This document shows, in pieces, positions 32,873-40,508 of a stretch of DNA of 64,000 nt. This DNA is from a virus. Where the stretch lies: positions 186,001 through 250,000 of the IMG/VR virus record IMGVR_UViG_3300023184_000026; one strand, 5' to 3'. Under the pieces are notes generated by a model. The model made no database searches. It saw nothing but the letters and a program-made list of their open reading frames with translations, and was not told where the DNA came from. Numbering within the stretch: the stretch's first letter is position 1; the number at the start of each line of letters is the position of its first letter. A program made the position numbers and the translations under genes.

Positions 32873-32875
32873 TTT

Positions 32876-33652
32876 ATGAACGAGAAATTGACAGTACATG
32901 GAAATCCCGAAAAATCAGTATTTGGACTGATTGGGTTGGATATTATTACGGACGAGGAAAAGCTCTATATAAAAGTTGAGAATGATAGTAAAAACACGGG
33001 TTGGAAAGAAATTCCACCAACACCATCACCCACACCAACCGTAACAGTAACTCCCACTAAAACTCCGATTGTTACAAAGTCGGTGCAAACTCCAACACCA
33101 ACCCCAACTATAACGAGGACACCCACGCAGACTCCTTCTGTGAGCCAAACTAGTCCACTAACGTCGCCGTCGCCTAGCAGTACCAGCAATAAAACATATT
33201 ACAATTATAATATAGTATCAAGTGGAGGCGGACAGGCAAACAGAATAGATGGACCAAATAGTGGCACGGTAAATGTTGGGTCGGGTTCAATGCAATTGAA
33301 GGCTGAAACCGATACTGGGTTTATATTCAGTGTGTGGACTGCTCCCGAAGGTGTAGTATTGTCAGATCCTTATTCGTTGAACCCGATTGCATATGGCTTT
33401 TATGTTTCCAGCAATTTTACAATCACTGCCAATTTTATATCAGACACTCCATCGCTTCCAACGTATAATATATACGCAACTGCCAATTGGCAGGGATATT
33501 TAGCCTATGAATATGTTGATAGTTTTGGCTCAGTACAGCAATCTTTCCAATATGGTTTTAGTCCCGGTCAAGTGATATCAAATGCTGGCTGTGCTAATCA
33601 AATAACAAGTGTGACATATGGTAGTGCGGAATTAACTGACCAATCGTGTTAA
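32876..33652 (+). CDS. Adhesin-like protein, Thr-Pro stalk plus beta domain
   Basis: Head MNEKLTVHGNPEKSVFGLIG, paralogous to the head of 32531. A Thr/Pro stalk (~45-105) follows, then a 150-residue beta domain: GPNSGTVNVGSGSMQLKAET, FIFSVWTAPEGVVLSDPYSL and NFTITANFISDTPSLPTYNI. The last part resembles small bacterial surface repeat domains (Cys near the end, VISNAGCANQ, QSC). Probably a virion surface protein. Confidence 0.65.
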   Translation: MNEKLTVHGNPEKSVFGLIGLDIITDEEKLYIKVENDSKNTGWKEIPPTPSPTPTVTVTPTKTPIVTKSVQTPTPTPTITRTPTQTPSVSQTSPLTSPSPSSTSNKTYYNYNIVSSGGGQANRIDGPNSGTVNVGSGSMQLKAETDTGFIFSVWTAPEGVVLSDPYSLNPIAYGFYVSSNFTITANFISDTPSLPTYNIYATANWQGYLAYEYVDSFGSVQQSFQYGFSPGQVISNAGCANQITSVTYGSAELTDQSC

Positions 33653-33705
33653 AATTATTTATTATAGCTTGTATATATACAAGAACGTAGTAAACTAAAT
33701 GTTAT

Positions 33706-35010
33706 ATGAATTTTAATAAAAAAATATTTATTCAAATCGCGTCATATCGCGATCCGCAACTGGTGCCAACTATAAAGGATTGTATCGCAAATGCAAAATG
33801 GCCAGAAAATCTTGTGTTTTGCATTGCATGGCAACACTCACACGATGAAAAAATAGATGATATTAAAGATTTACCCAATGTAAAAATAATTGATATTCCA
33901 TACATGCAAAGCAAGGGAGCGTGTTGGGCGAGAAATCAAATTCAACAACAATATGATGGTGAAGAATATACTCTACAACTTGATTCACATCACAGGTTTG
34001 TAAAAGATTGGGATGAGGTCGTAATTGGCATGTATAAACAGCTTAAAAATATGGGCTACAATAAGCCATTGCTTACTGGATACATTCCGTCGTTTGATCC
34101 GGACAACGACCCAGATTCCAGAATACAAACTCCGTGGAGAATGGACTTTGATAGATTTATTCCAGAGGGTGCTGTTTTTTTTCTACCAGCGTCAATTGAC
34201 AATTGGAAGGATCTGTCGTCGCCCACACCCGCCAGATTTTACTCCGCACATTTTTGTTTCACGGGTGGAAAATTCTGCAAGGAAGTTCAGCACGATCCCG
34301 AATATTATTTTCACGGAGAAGAAATCAGCATTGCAGTTCGCGCATTTACTCATGGGTATGATCTTTTTCATCCACACCGTCTTGTGGCTTGGCATGAATA
34401 TACTCGCAAAGGTCGCGCCAAACATTGGGACGATCACTCGGCTTCTAATACAAGCAAAATTCCGGACAAAAAAGATTGGGGTGAAAGAAACCACCTATGC
34501 CATCGACGCAATCGCATATTGTTTTCAATGGATGGTGAAAAGCATGAAACAATTAATTGGGGAGTATATGGATTTGGAACTGAGAGAACGCTGCAAGATT
34601 ATGAAAAATACTCCGGTCTACATTTTGGAAAGCGTGCTGTTCAACAAGAAACTCTAGACAAGGCGTATCCACCAAATAAGAGTAGCAAATACAAAACCGA
34701 TGCTGAATGGGAGGATTCATTTCTTAAAATTTTTAAACATTGCATAGACCTTCCCATCAATCAATTTAAATTAAATGACTATGATTTTTGGTGCGTTGCA
34801 TTTGAGCGAGAAGATAACACAGTATTGTATCGGCAGGATGCTGATAAAGCAGAAATACAACGGTTGCTGGCGGAAGCCAGAGATCCATCTGGCGACAAGT
34901 ACATTAAACTTTGGAGAACATTCAATGCACCCGAGCAACCGCATCATTGGGTTGCATGGTCACACAGCGAATCAACTGGCTGGGGAGATAGAATTGTAGG
35001 AAATTTATGA
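33706..35010 (+). CDS. GlcNAc-type glycosyltransferase (PF11397-like)
   Basis: GT-A-like transferase. It begins NKKIFIQIASYRDPQLVPTI, the hallmark of the GlcNAc glycosyltransferase family, with an acceptor-side LQLDSHHRFVKDWD (DSHH replaces the DXD metal site) near residues 91-104 and a HFCFTGGKFCKEV plus EYYFHGEEISIAVRAFTHGY block near 180-220. About 434 residues, the usual length. The substrate cannot be read from the sequence. Its stop overlaps the next start (ATGA), the first of three tight junctions. It lies right after the Thr-Pro adhesins. Confidence 0.85.
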   Translation: MNFNKKIFIQIASYRDPQLVPTIKDCIANAKWPENLVFCIAWQHSHDEKIDDIKDLPNVKIIDIPYMQSKGACWARNQIQQQYDGEEYTLQLDSHHRFVKDWDEVVIGMYKQLKNMGYNKPLLTGYIPSFDPDNDPDSRIQTPWRMDFDRFIPEGAVFFLPASIDNWKDLSSPTPARFYSAHFCFTGGKFCKEVQHDPEYYFHGEEISIAVRAFTHGYDLFHPHRLVAWHEYTRKGRAKHWDDHSASNTSKIPDKKDWGERNHLCHRRNRILFSMDGEKHETINWGVYGFGTERTLQDYEKYSGLHFGKRAVQQETLDKAYPPNKSSKYKTDAEWEDSFLKIFKHCIDLPINQFKLNDYDFWCVAFEREDNTVLYRQDADKAEIQRLLAEARDPSGDKYIKLWRTFNAPEQPHHWVAWSHSESTGWGDRIVGNL

Positions 35011-35681
35011 TTGCGTTTTATAACAGAAAAGTCGCAGATGGGGGATTTTATATCAACATGGATCACCGAACTGATCGTAAAAAGCAGTGCGAAGACCAAT
35101 TTGCCAAGTTTGATATTTCTGGTATGGAAAGAATGGCTGGAATTGTTAAGGGGGAATACGCCGGTTGTGGAGAAGCACATAAAGAGATTATCAGGATTGC
35201 AATATCGCGCGGATGGAAATCTGTTCTAATTTGCGAAGATGATTTTTATGTGATGGACCCTCCGTCAACTGGGATTGGAGATTATTCATTACCATATAAA
35301 GAAACGATGTTCAAGTTTCTCGACCAAGCCGATAAGATAAATTGGGATGCTATGTTTTTTGGAACAATACTGCATTCTCCGTTAGTTAAGCTGGATGATA
35401 ATGTTGGAAAAATTCAATCTGCAAAATCCGCACATGCACTTGTTGTAAAAGAAAGTATGTATCAGGATATTCTTGATTGGTCATATGAAAAATATGATCA
35501 GCTTGATCATTATTATTATACAACTCTCCAGAAAACTCGCAACTTTATATCATCATATCCTATTCTAATCAATCACGGTTGGCCGCAGGAAGATATGTCG
35601 GATTTATTGAAACGTAAAACAACATATCATTATTATACTACGTCAACATACGCGGAATTTGCTGGAGAATTTAGAAAATGA
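35007..35681 (+). CDS. Glycosyltransferase family 25 (LPS type)
   Basis: GT25-like transferase: GGFYINMDHRTDRKKQCEDQ at residues ~11-30 and WKSVLICEDDFYVMDP near 71-86 (the E-D-D metal motif), with a KSAHALVVKESMYQDILDW helix. About 224 residues, typical. GT25 enzymes add galactose or related sugars to LPS or to hydroxylysine-like acceptors. Overlaps both neighbours by 4 nt, implying coupled translation. Confidence 0.85.
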   Translation: MIAFYNRKVADGGFYINMDHRTDRKKQCEDQFAKFDISGMERMAGIVKGEYAGCGEAHKEIIRIAISRGWKSVLICEDDFYVMDPPSTGIGDYSLPYKETMFKFLDQADKINWDAMFFGTILHSPLVKLDDNVGKIQSAKSAHALVVKESMYQDILDWSYEKYDQLDHYYYTTLQKTRNFISSYPILINHGWPQEDMSDLLKRKTTYHYYTTSTYAEFAGEFRK

Positions 35682-37279
35682 ACATTATTTCAATGCACGG
35701 TTCGCACAATGGATCTGTTGCATTTAATGTTGGTGACAAAATATATGTAGTTGAAATGGAACGCTTCAATGGCTATAAGAATTCCGGTATAAGCCAATAC
35801 AAGTCTATTCCAAACGCAGATATTCAACTTAAGAATATCTGTGAAATGATAAAACGCAGATATGGTATAGATAAATTTGATGTATGTGTTACCAGCTATT
35901 CGCACTCAATAAATATCATCAATGGCGAAAGCATATATGTGAAATATGAAGATAATATTCCACACGCAACGCCGCTGCATGATTTGACGCACCAATATCT
36001 TCATGCAATAGGTGCATATTATCAGTCTCCATATGAAAAGATGCTAATAATTTCTTTTGATGGTGGTGGGAATGATGGATTTTTCAATGGTTATGTTTGT
36101 GAAAGCAAGAAAGAAGCTCCAAAGCTGCTGTTCTCGGCGAAATATGATATGGGTGCATATATGACGTTTGGTCATTATTTAAAACCAATAATGCAAGAAA
36201 GTGGATTTGATGATGGCAATCTTGTATATAGTGGCAAGCTGATGGGGCTGTGTGGATACGGAAATGTGCGAGAAGAATGGTTGGAAGCATTTCGCCAATT
36301 TTACAGAACTGAAGTTTATAGTAAGAATATTCAAGAAAAACTTGCAGAACTGGGTCCAAAGGTTGGATTAAAGTTTAATTCAAATGATAGATTTGATGGT
36401 GACATTGCATATGACATCGCAGCAACTTCTCAAAAGGCATTTGAGGATGTATTCTTTGAAGTTACAGACCAGTATTTTGATAAGTATAAAGATTATGCTA
36501 TAGGCATGACCGGTGGATGTGCATTGAATGTATTGTTGAATACAGAAATCAAAAAAAGATATAACCGTCCAATGTTTGTTCCACCAAATCCAAGTGATTG
36601 TGGATTGGCGGTTGGAGGATTGTTGCATGTAATGAAGCCGGAAAAACCAATTGAAGTTATGTATTCCGGTATGCCATTATTGGACATTGACTCGGTTGGA
36701 TATTACATCTATGAGCATTCATATAATTGCGATATCAAACACAATACGCCGGTCGATGAACTGGCGAGATATATTTGTAATGGTAAGATAGTCGGCGTTG
36801 CTCGTGGAAATGCCGAGCACGGTCCAAGAGCACTTGGCAACAGAAGCATTTTTTGCGATCCAAGTTTTCCACATATGAAAGATGTGCTCAATGCTAAAGT
36901 AAAAAATAGAGAATGGTACAGACCATTTGCACCGGTTGTAAGAATTGAGGACGCCGTTAAATATTTCGAGGCATGTCAGGAATCTCCATATATGAGCTTT
37001 GCTTTCAAGGTTCTCCAAGAATATGCAGAAAAGTTGAAATCAATAACACACATTGATGGCACGGCGAGAGTACAAACATTGAAGAGAGAAATAAATCCTT
37101 GGCTATATGATCTGATAGGAGAGGTTGAAAAGATAAATGGTATAGGCGTATTGTTAAATACCAGCTTTAATGTGAATGGCAAGCCGATACTATCTACGGT
37201 CAAAGAAGCATTTAATGTATTTGATAATACACAGATGGACGGGCTGATAATCGAAGACACTTTTATTAAAAAACGTTGA
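35678..37279 (+). CDS. Carbamoyltransferase (NodU/CmcH family)
   Basis: Transfers a carbamoyl group from carbamoyl phosphate to a sugar hydroxyl. Both halves are present: the N-terminal ASKHA-like domain (MNIISMHGSHNGSVAFNVGD, VVEMERFNGYK, LHDLTHQYLHAIGAYYQSPY, LIISFDGGGNDGFFNG and IGMTGGCALNVLLNT) and the C-terminal domain (ARGNAEHGPRALGNRSIFCD, then NREWYRPFAPVV and TSFNVNGKPILSTVKEAFNV). 533 residues, full length. Phage homologues are known and assumed to modify sugars made by neighbouring transferases. Operon partner of the flanking glycosyltransferases. Confidence 0.92.
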   Translation: MNIISMHGSHNGSVAFNVGDKIYVVEMERFNGYKNSGISQYKSIPNADIQLKNICEMIKRRYGIDKFDVCVTSYSHSINIINGESIYVKYEDNIPHATPLHDLTHQYLHAIGAYYQSPYEKMLIISFDGGGNDGFFNGYVCESKKEAPKLLFSAKYDMGAYMTFGHYLKPIMQESGFDDGNLVYSGKLMGLCGYGNVREEWLEAFRQFYRTEVYSKNIQEKLAELGPKVGLKFNSNDRFDGDIAYDIAATSQKAFEDVFFEVTDQYFDKYKDYAIGMTGGCALNVLLNTEIKKRYNRPMFVPPNPSDCGLAVGGLLHVMKPEKPIEVMYSGMPLLDIDSVGYYIYEHSYNCDIKHNTPVDELARYICNGKIVGVARGNAEHGPRALGNRSIFCDPSFPHMKDVLNAKVKNREWYRPFAPVVRIEDAVKYFEACQESPYMSFAFKVLQEYAEKLKSITHIDGTARVQTLKREINPWLYDLIGEVEKINGIGVLLNTSFNVNGKPILSTVKEAFNVFDNTQMDGLIIEDTFIKKR

Positions 37280-37280
37280 T

Positions 37281-38978
37281 ATGAACTTTAATACAACACT
37301 AGTTACTGGATTATTTGATTTAAAGCGAGGTGAATTGGATACTGGATTTAAGCGTCCATTTAGCCAATACCTACAGCATTTTGATAAGTTGCTCAGGGCA
37401 TGTAAAAATGTTCCAATGGTAGTTTATGTAGATCCTGCACATGTAGATTTTATAAATATCGCCAGACAAGGATCTGTTGGTACAGATATAAGAACAAAAA
37501 GTGCCGATGATTTTCGTAAATGGTTTTCATTTTATGAAAAAGTAAATACTATAAGACAAGATCCAAATTGGTATAATCAGGTTGGATGGCTCGCCGAATC
37601 AACTCAAGCAAAACTAGATTTATACAATCCTTTAGTCATGAGCAAAATGTTCATGCTCAATGACGCGGCTATATTTAACCCATTTGATTCAGAAAACTAT
37701 TGCTGGATAGATGCCGGACTTACACAAACCGTGCATCCCGGTTATTTCAGTCACGATAATGTAATAGAAAAAATTGAACCATTGCTCAATAAATTTTTGT
37801 ATGTATGTTTTCCATATGAAACCGAGACAGAAGTTCATGGCTTTAAAATTGATGGTATGAATAAATATGCTAACGCCAAAGTCAATCGAGTTGCTAGAGG
37901 AGGATTTTTTGGAGGCAACAAGAAAATTTTGAGTCAAATGAACGGAATATATTACAATCTTCTGAATGATTCTTTGAGTGACGGATATATGGGAACTGAA
38001 GAAAGTATATTTACACTCATCACATATACAAATCCGGAATTGGTAAATGTTGAAATGATCAATAATGATGGACTCATGTCTACATTTTTTGAAAAAGTAA
38101 AAAAACTTCCAATTCCCAAACGCGAAGTTAGTATATCAACCGTTGATGTTCCAGAAGGAGTTGAATATTTTCAAAGCGAAAAAGAAGTTGATATGAACAA
38201 GTCTGGAAAGGGGACCAATCTTTATATCACTTGCTTCAATATTCCACAGCAGCTTCAATTGCTATTGGACAGTATTGAAAAATATAATCCAGAACTATTA
38301 ACATCTACAAACAAGTATCTGATTGATAATAGCATTGACGAAAGTACTAGACCCGCGTTTAATGAAATTGTAAAAAAATATAAATTTGAATTAATACGCA
38401 AGGGAAATATGGGTGTGTGTGGTGCAAGACAGTGGGCAGCTCAACATTTTCATGATAGCAAAGCTAAATATATCGTGTGGTTTGAAGATGATATGCTCAT
38501 GGAAAACAAAAATATTCTTTGTAAAAATGGATTGAATATGCATTGTGACAACTGGCTCGACAAATGTATCAAAATAATTGAAGAAGAAAAATTAGACTTT
38601 ATTAAGATTTCGTTTAGTGAATTTTTTGGAGATCATCACAAGCAATGGGCTTGGCATAATGTTCCACAAAACATTAAGAATAGATATTTTCCAGATGGCA
38701 CACATAAAATGACATGGAAAAATTCTGGCTGTATTGATGGATTAAGTTATTTAATTGGAGATGTTTACTATAGCAATTGGCCAAGCGTTATGACAAAAGC
38801 TGGTAATTATAAGATATTTTTGGAAACTGTGTATGCTTCGCCTTTTGAGCAGACAATAATGTCGCAAGCATATCAGATAATGAAGAAAGGAAGATTGAGA
38901 AGTGCAGTGTTGATGGCAAGTTTGGTGAACCACAACAGAGTTCATCATTATGCAAAAGATATAAGAAAAGAAGTTTGA
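37281..38978 (+). CDS. Two-domain glycosyltransferase (HtrL/YibB-like + GT2)
   Basis: A 565-residue fusion. Residues 1-290 resemble the HtrL/YibB (WlaTC) family: NTTLVTGLFDLKRGELDTGF, NVPMVVYVDPAHVDFI, YCWIDAGLTQTVHPGYF, then RGGFFGGNKKILSQMNGIYY and TEESIFTLITY. Residues ~310-565 form a GT2-like A-fold: TNLYITCFNIPQQLQLLLDS, KYLIDNSIDEST and YIVWFEDDMLMENKNI (the EDD metal site). It starts 1 nt after the carbamoyltransferase, the last gene of the sugar cassette. Confidence 0.8.
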   Translation: MNFNTTLVTGLFDLKRGELDTGFKRPFSQYLQHFDKLLRACKNVPMVVYVDPAHVDFINIARQGSVGTDIRTKSADDFRKWFSFYEKVNTIRQDPNWYNQVGWLAESTQAKLDLYNPLVMSKMFMLNDAAIFNPFDSENYCWIDAGLTQTVHPGYFSHDNVIEKIEPLLNKFLYVCFPYETETEVHGFKIDGMNKYANAKVNRVARGGFFGGNKKILSQMNGIYYNLLNDSLSDGYMGTEESIFTLITYTNPELVNVEMINNDGLMSTFFEKVKKLPIPKREVSISTVDVPEGVEYFQSEKEVDMNKSGKGTNLYITCFNIPQQLQLLLDSIEKYNPELLTSTNKYLIDNSIDESTRPAFNEIVKKYKFELIRKGNMGVCGARQWAAQHFHDSKAKYIVWFEDDMLMENKNILCKNGLNMHCDNWLDKCIKIIEEEKLDFIKISFSEFFGDHHKQWAWHNVPQNIKNRYFPDGTHKMTWKNSGCIDGLSYLIGDVYYSNWPSVMTKAGNYKIFLETVYASPFEQTIMSQAYQIMKKGRLRSAVLMASLVNHNRVHHYAKDIRKEV

Positions 38979-39116
38979 TACATATAGTCTCATGTGTGTG
39001 ACAAAATGATACACATAAAATATGTATTTTTTATTAATTACGAGGTAAACGGTGTGACACAATATTTGGCACGAAACATGATAATGTGTATATGTCGGTG
39101 TTCATAATGAAGCCGA

Positions 39117-39124
39117 TATAAATA
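39117..39124 (+). promoter_or_regulatory. T4-type late promoter box for hsp20
   Basis: TATAAATA, identical to the T4 late consensus, 15 nt before ATG 39140. A sigma70-like TTGGCA-N17-TATATG is also present at about 39067-39095. Confidence 0.65.
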
Positions 39125-39139
39125 AAGGATACAATAAAT

Positions 39140-39586
39140 ATGTCACTAACTAAATACACACGGGATGAGTTTCTCACCCCTTTTAATAGATTGTTTGATG
39201 AAGTTTTCAATAACTTCGGAGTAACACCATATATAGGTTCATATACAAAAACCAGTTTTCCAAAAGTGGATGTGGTTGAGTATATAGATAAACTTGTGCT
39301 AGAAGCAGATGTTGCTGGACTAGACAAAGAAGATGTGAGTGTTGAACTAGAAGGCGATACTCTAACCATTCGTGGTGGAAAGAAGCCAGCATCAACTGAA
39401 ACAGACAATAATGCTCGTTATGTTTATAGAGAAATAAAGCGTTCAAGTTTTGTTCGCTCTTTTGCTGTTGGCGAAGGTATTGATAAAAGTAAAATAAAGG
39501 TTGATTATCAAAATGGAGCAATCAAGATTATATTGCCCAGAATTAAAATTGAAGAACAAAAGCCACAAAAAGTCAAATTGCTATAA
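39140..39586 (+). CDS. Small heat shock protein Hsp20 (alpha-crystallin)
   Basis: ATP-independent chaperone holding unfolding proteins. Residues ~40-140 form the alpha-crystallin domain: FPKVDVVEYIDKLVLEADVA, GLDKEDVSVELEGDTLTIRG, then YVYREIKRSSFVRSFAVGEG and YQNGAIKIILPRI. The C-terminal IKI motif after the domain matches the I-x-I anchor. Hsp20 genes are typical of cyanophages and relatives. A 70-bp leader has both a T4 late box and a sigma70-like promoter. Confidence 0.9.
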   Translation: MSLTKYTRDEFLTPFNRLFDEVFNNFGVTPYIGSYTKTSFPKVDVVEYIDKLVLEADVAGLDKEDVSVELEGDTLTIRGGKKPASTETDNNARYVYREIKRSSFVRSFAVGEGIDKSKIKVDYQNGAIKIILPRIKIEEQKPQKVKLL

Positions 39587-39594
39587 GATAAGTG

Positions 39595-39623
39595 TTGACA
39601 ATTGATAAAATTTTATACATTAT
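39595..39623 (+). promoter_or_regulatory. Promoter for a ~105-nt RNA
   Basis: TTGACA-N17-CATTAT (the -10 of the early family) shortly after hsp20. Confidence 0.6.
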
Positions 39624-39629
39624 ATCATT

Positions 39630-39735
39630 TGTAAAGGTTATATAAAGTTCCAGTTCTTATGATAATTGGATGGTGGAGGGTGATATTGAGTTCAATCGCC
39701 CCTAATTAAGCCCCACAGAAATGTGGGGTTTTTTT
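39630..39735 (+). ncRNA. Candidate small RNA with its own promoter and terminator
   Basis: Between the promoter at 39595 and the terminator at 39707 lie ~100 nt with only a 16-codon frame (39659, MIIGWWRVILSSIAPN). A small RNA or a tiny peptide gene. No RNA family recognised. Confidence 0.5.
39707..39735 (+). terminator. Rho-independent terminator
   Basis: CCCCACA (39711-39717) pairs with TGTGGGG (39722-39728), then T7. Confidence 0.9.
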
Positions 39736-39750
39736 GTCGTTTTTTGTGAG

Positions 39751-39766
39751 TTGTATATATTTATTG
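39751..39766 (+). promoter_or_regulatory. Late-type motif for 39789
   Basis: TTGTATATATTTATTG, about 23 nt before the ATT/AAA start region. Confidence 0.55.
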
Positions 39767-39788
39767 TTGTAACTTTATACAAAAATAT

Positions 39789-40397
39789 ATTAAAAAATCG
39801 GAATTAAAGCAGTTGATTAGAGAAGTTGTGCAAGAAGTATATTCTCAACAAGACGAAGGTATTATGGACTTTATAAAAAACCCGTTTGGAAAAAATACCG
39901 GCTCAACCGGCAAGAGATCTGACCCAAAAAATATTAAAGAAATTTACGAAAATAATTCCAAAGCAATTAAGGACATTGTAGCGGCCTTAGACCGCAAACG
40001 TCACGAAATTAAAAATCAATTGTATAAATTAGAGGCAAATGGTATCGATTGGTATGCAAATCGAACCAGCGACGGTGGATACGAGCAGAACAGCGGCGCT
40101 AACCAACGTATTTGGAATCCCGACAGGGCAGAACAAGGAAATGCGGCCTCTAAAACAAGATTTCAAGAAAAAACAAAACAATTAAAAGAATTGATACATT
40201 TTATAGAAGGGACGGCTGGGTTTGTGAGAGAATTTGAGCGCTTTCAAGAAGAATCTGTTATCACTAAACCCTATAGAATAAATAGTAGTGTATATGTCAA
40301 AGATCTCAATGATTATGTCGAAAAAATATCCGATAGCCTTCGTCGTTATGGTCTTGATACCGCATCGAAATTGTTAAAACAATTTCCTTCGGCATAA
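39789..40397 (+). CDS. Late protein, about 202 aa, possible ATT start
   Basis: Reading back in frame from TTG 39813 gives ATT-AAA-AAA-TCG-GAA, so the protein would begin (M/I)KKSELKQLIREVVQEV, a close parallel to MKRSELKQLIRETIEEQ at 62387. No ATG precedes it. ATT is a rare but real start (known from infC); TTG 39813 would cut the shared helix. Downstream is a helical, charged protein (KEIYENNSKAIKDIVAALDR, RFQEKTKQLKELIHFIEG). Function unknown; the shared N-terminus suggests a structural or internal virion protein. Confidence 0.6.
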   Translation: MKKSELKQLIREVVQEVYSQQDEGIMDFIKNPFGKNTGSTGKRSDPKNIKEIYENNSKAIKDIVAALDRKRHEIKNQLYKLEANGIDWYANRTSDGGYEQNSGANQRIWNPDRAEQGNAASKTRFQEKTKQLKELIHFIEGTAGFVREFERFQEESVITKPYRINSSVYVKDLNDYVEKISDSLRRYGLDTASKLLKQFPSA

Positions 40398-40442
40398 CCT
40401 GTTATCGCAGGCGTGAATAAAATATAATACATATTTTACACC

Positions 40443-40481
40443 AAAAGAACCCCAAACATAAAGTTTGGGGTTCTTTTTTTT
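40443..40481. terminator. Bidirectional terminator
   Basis: AAAAGAACCCCAAAC (40443-40457) pairs with GTTTGGGGTTCTTTT (40463-40477), then further Ts. A 15-bp stem with A and T runs on both sides. Confidence 0.9.
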
Positions 40482-40508
40482 TTATAATATATACTATACT
40501 TATATACT

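Noticed and set aside
31304-33189. Minus ORFs rich in Val/Gly (31304, 32620, 32965, 41663)
   Set aside because: They are antisense readings of the Thr-Pro repeat DNA.
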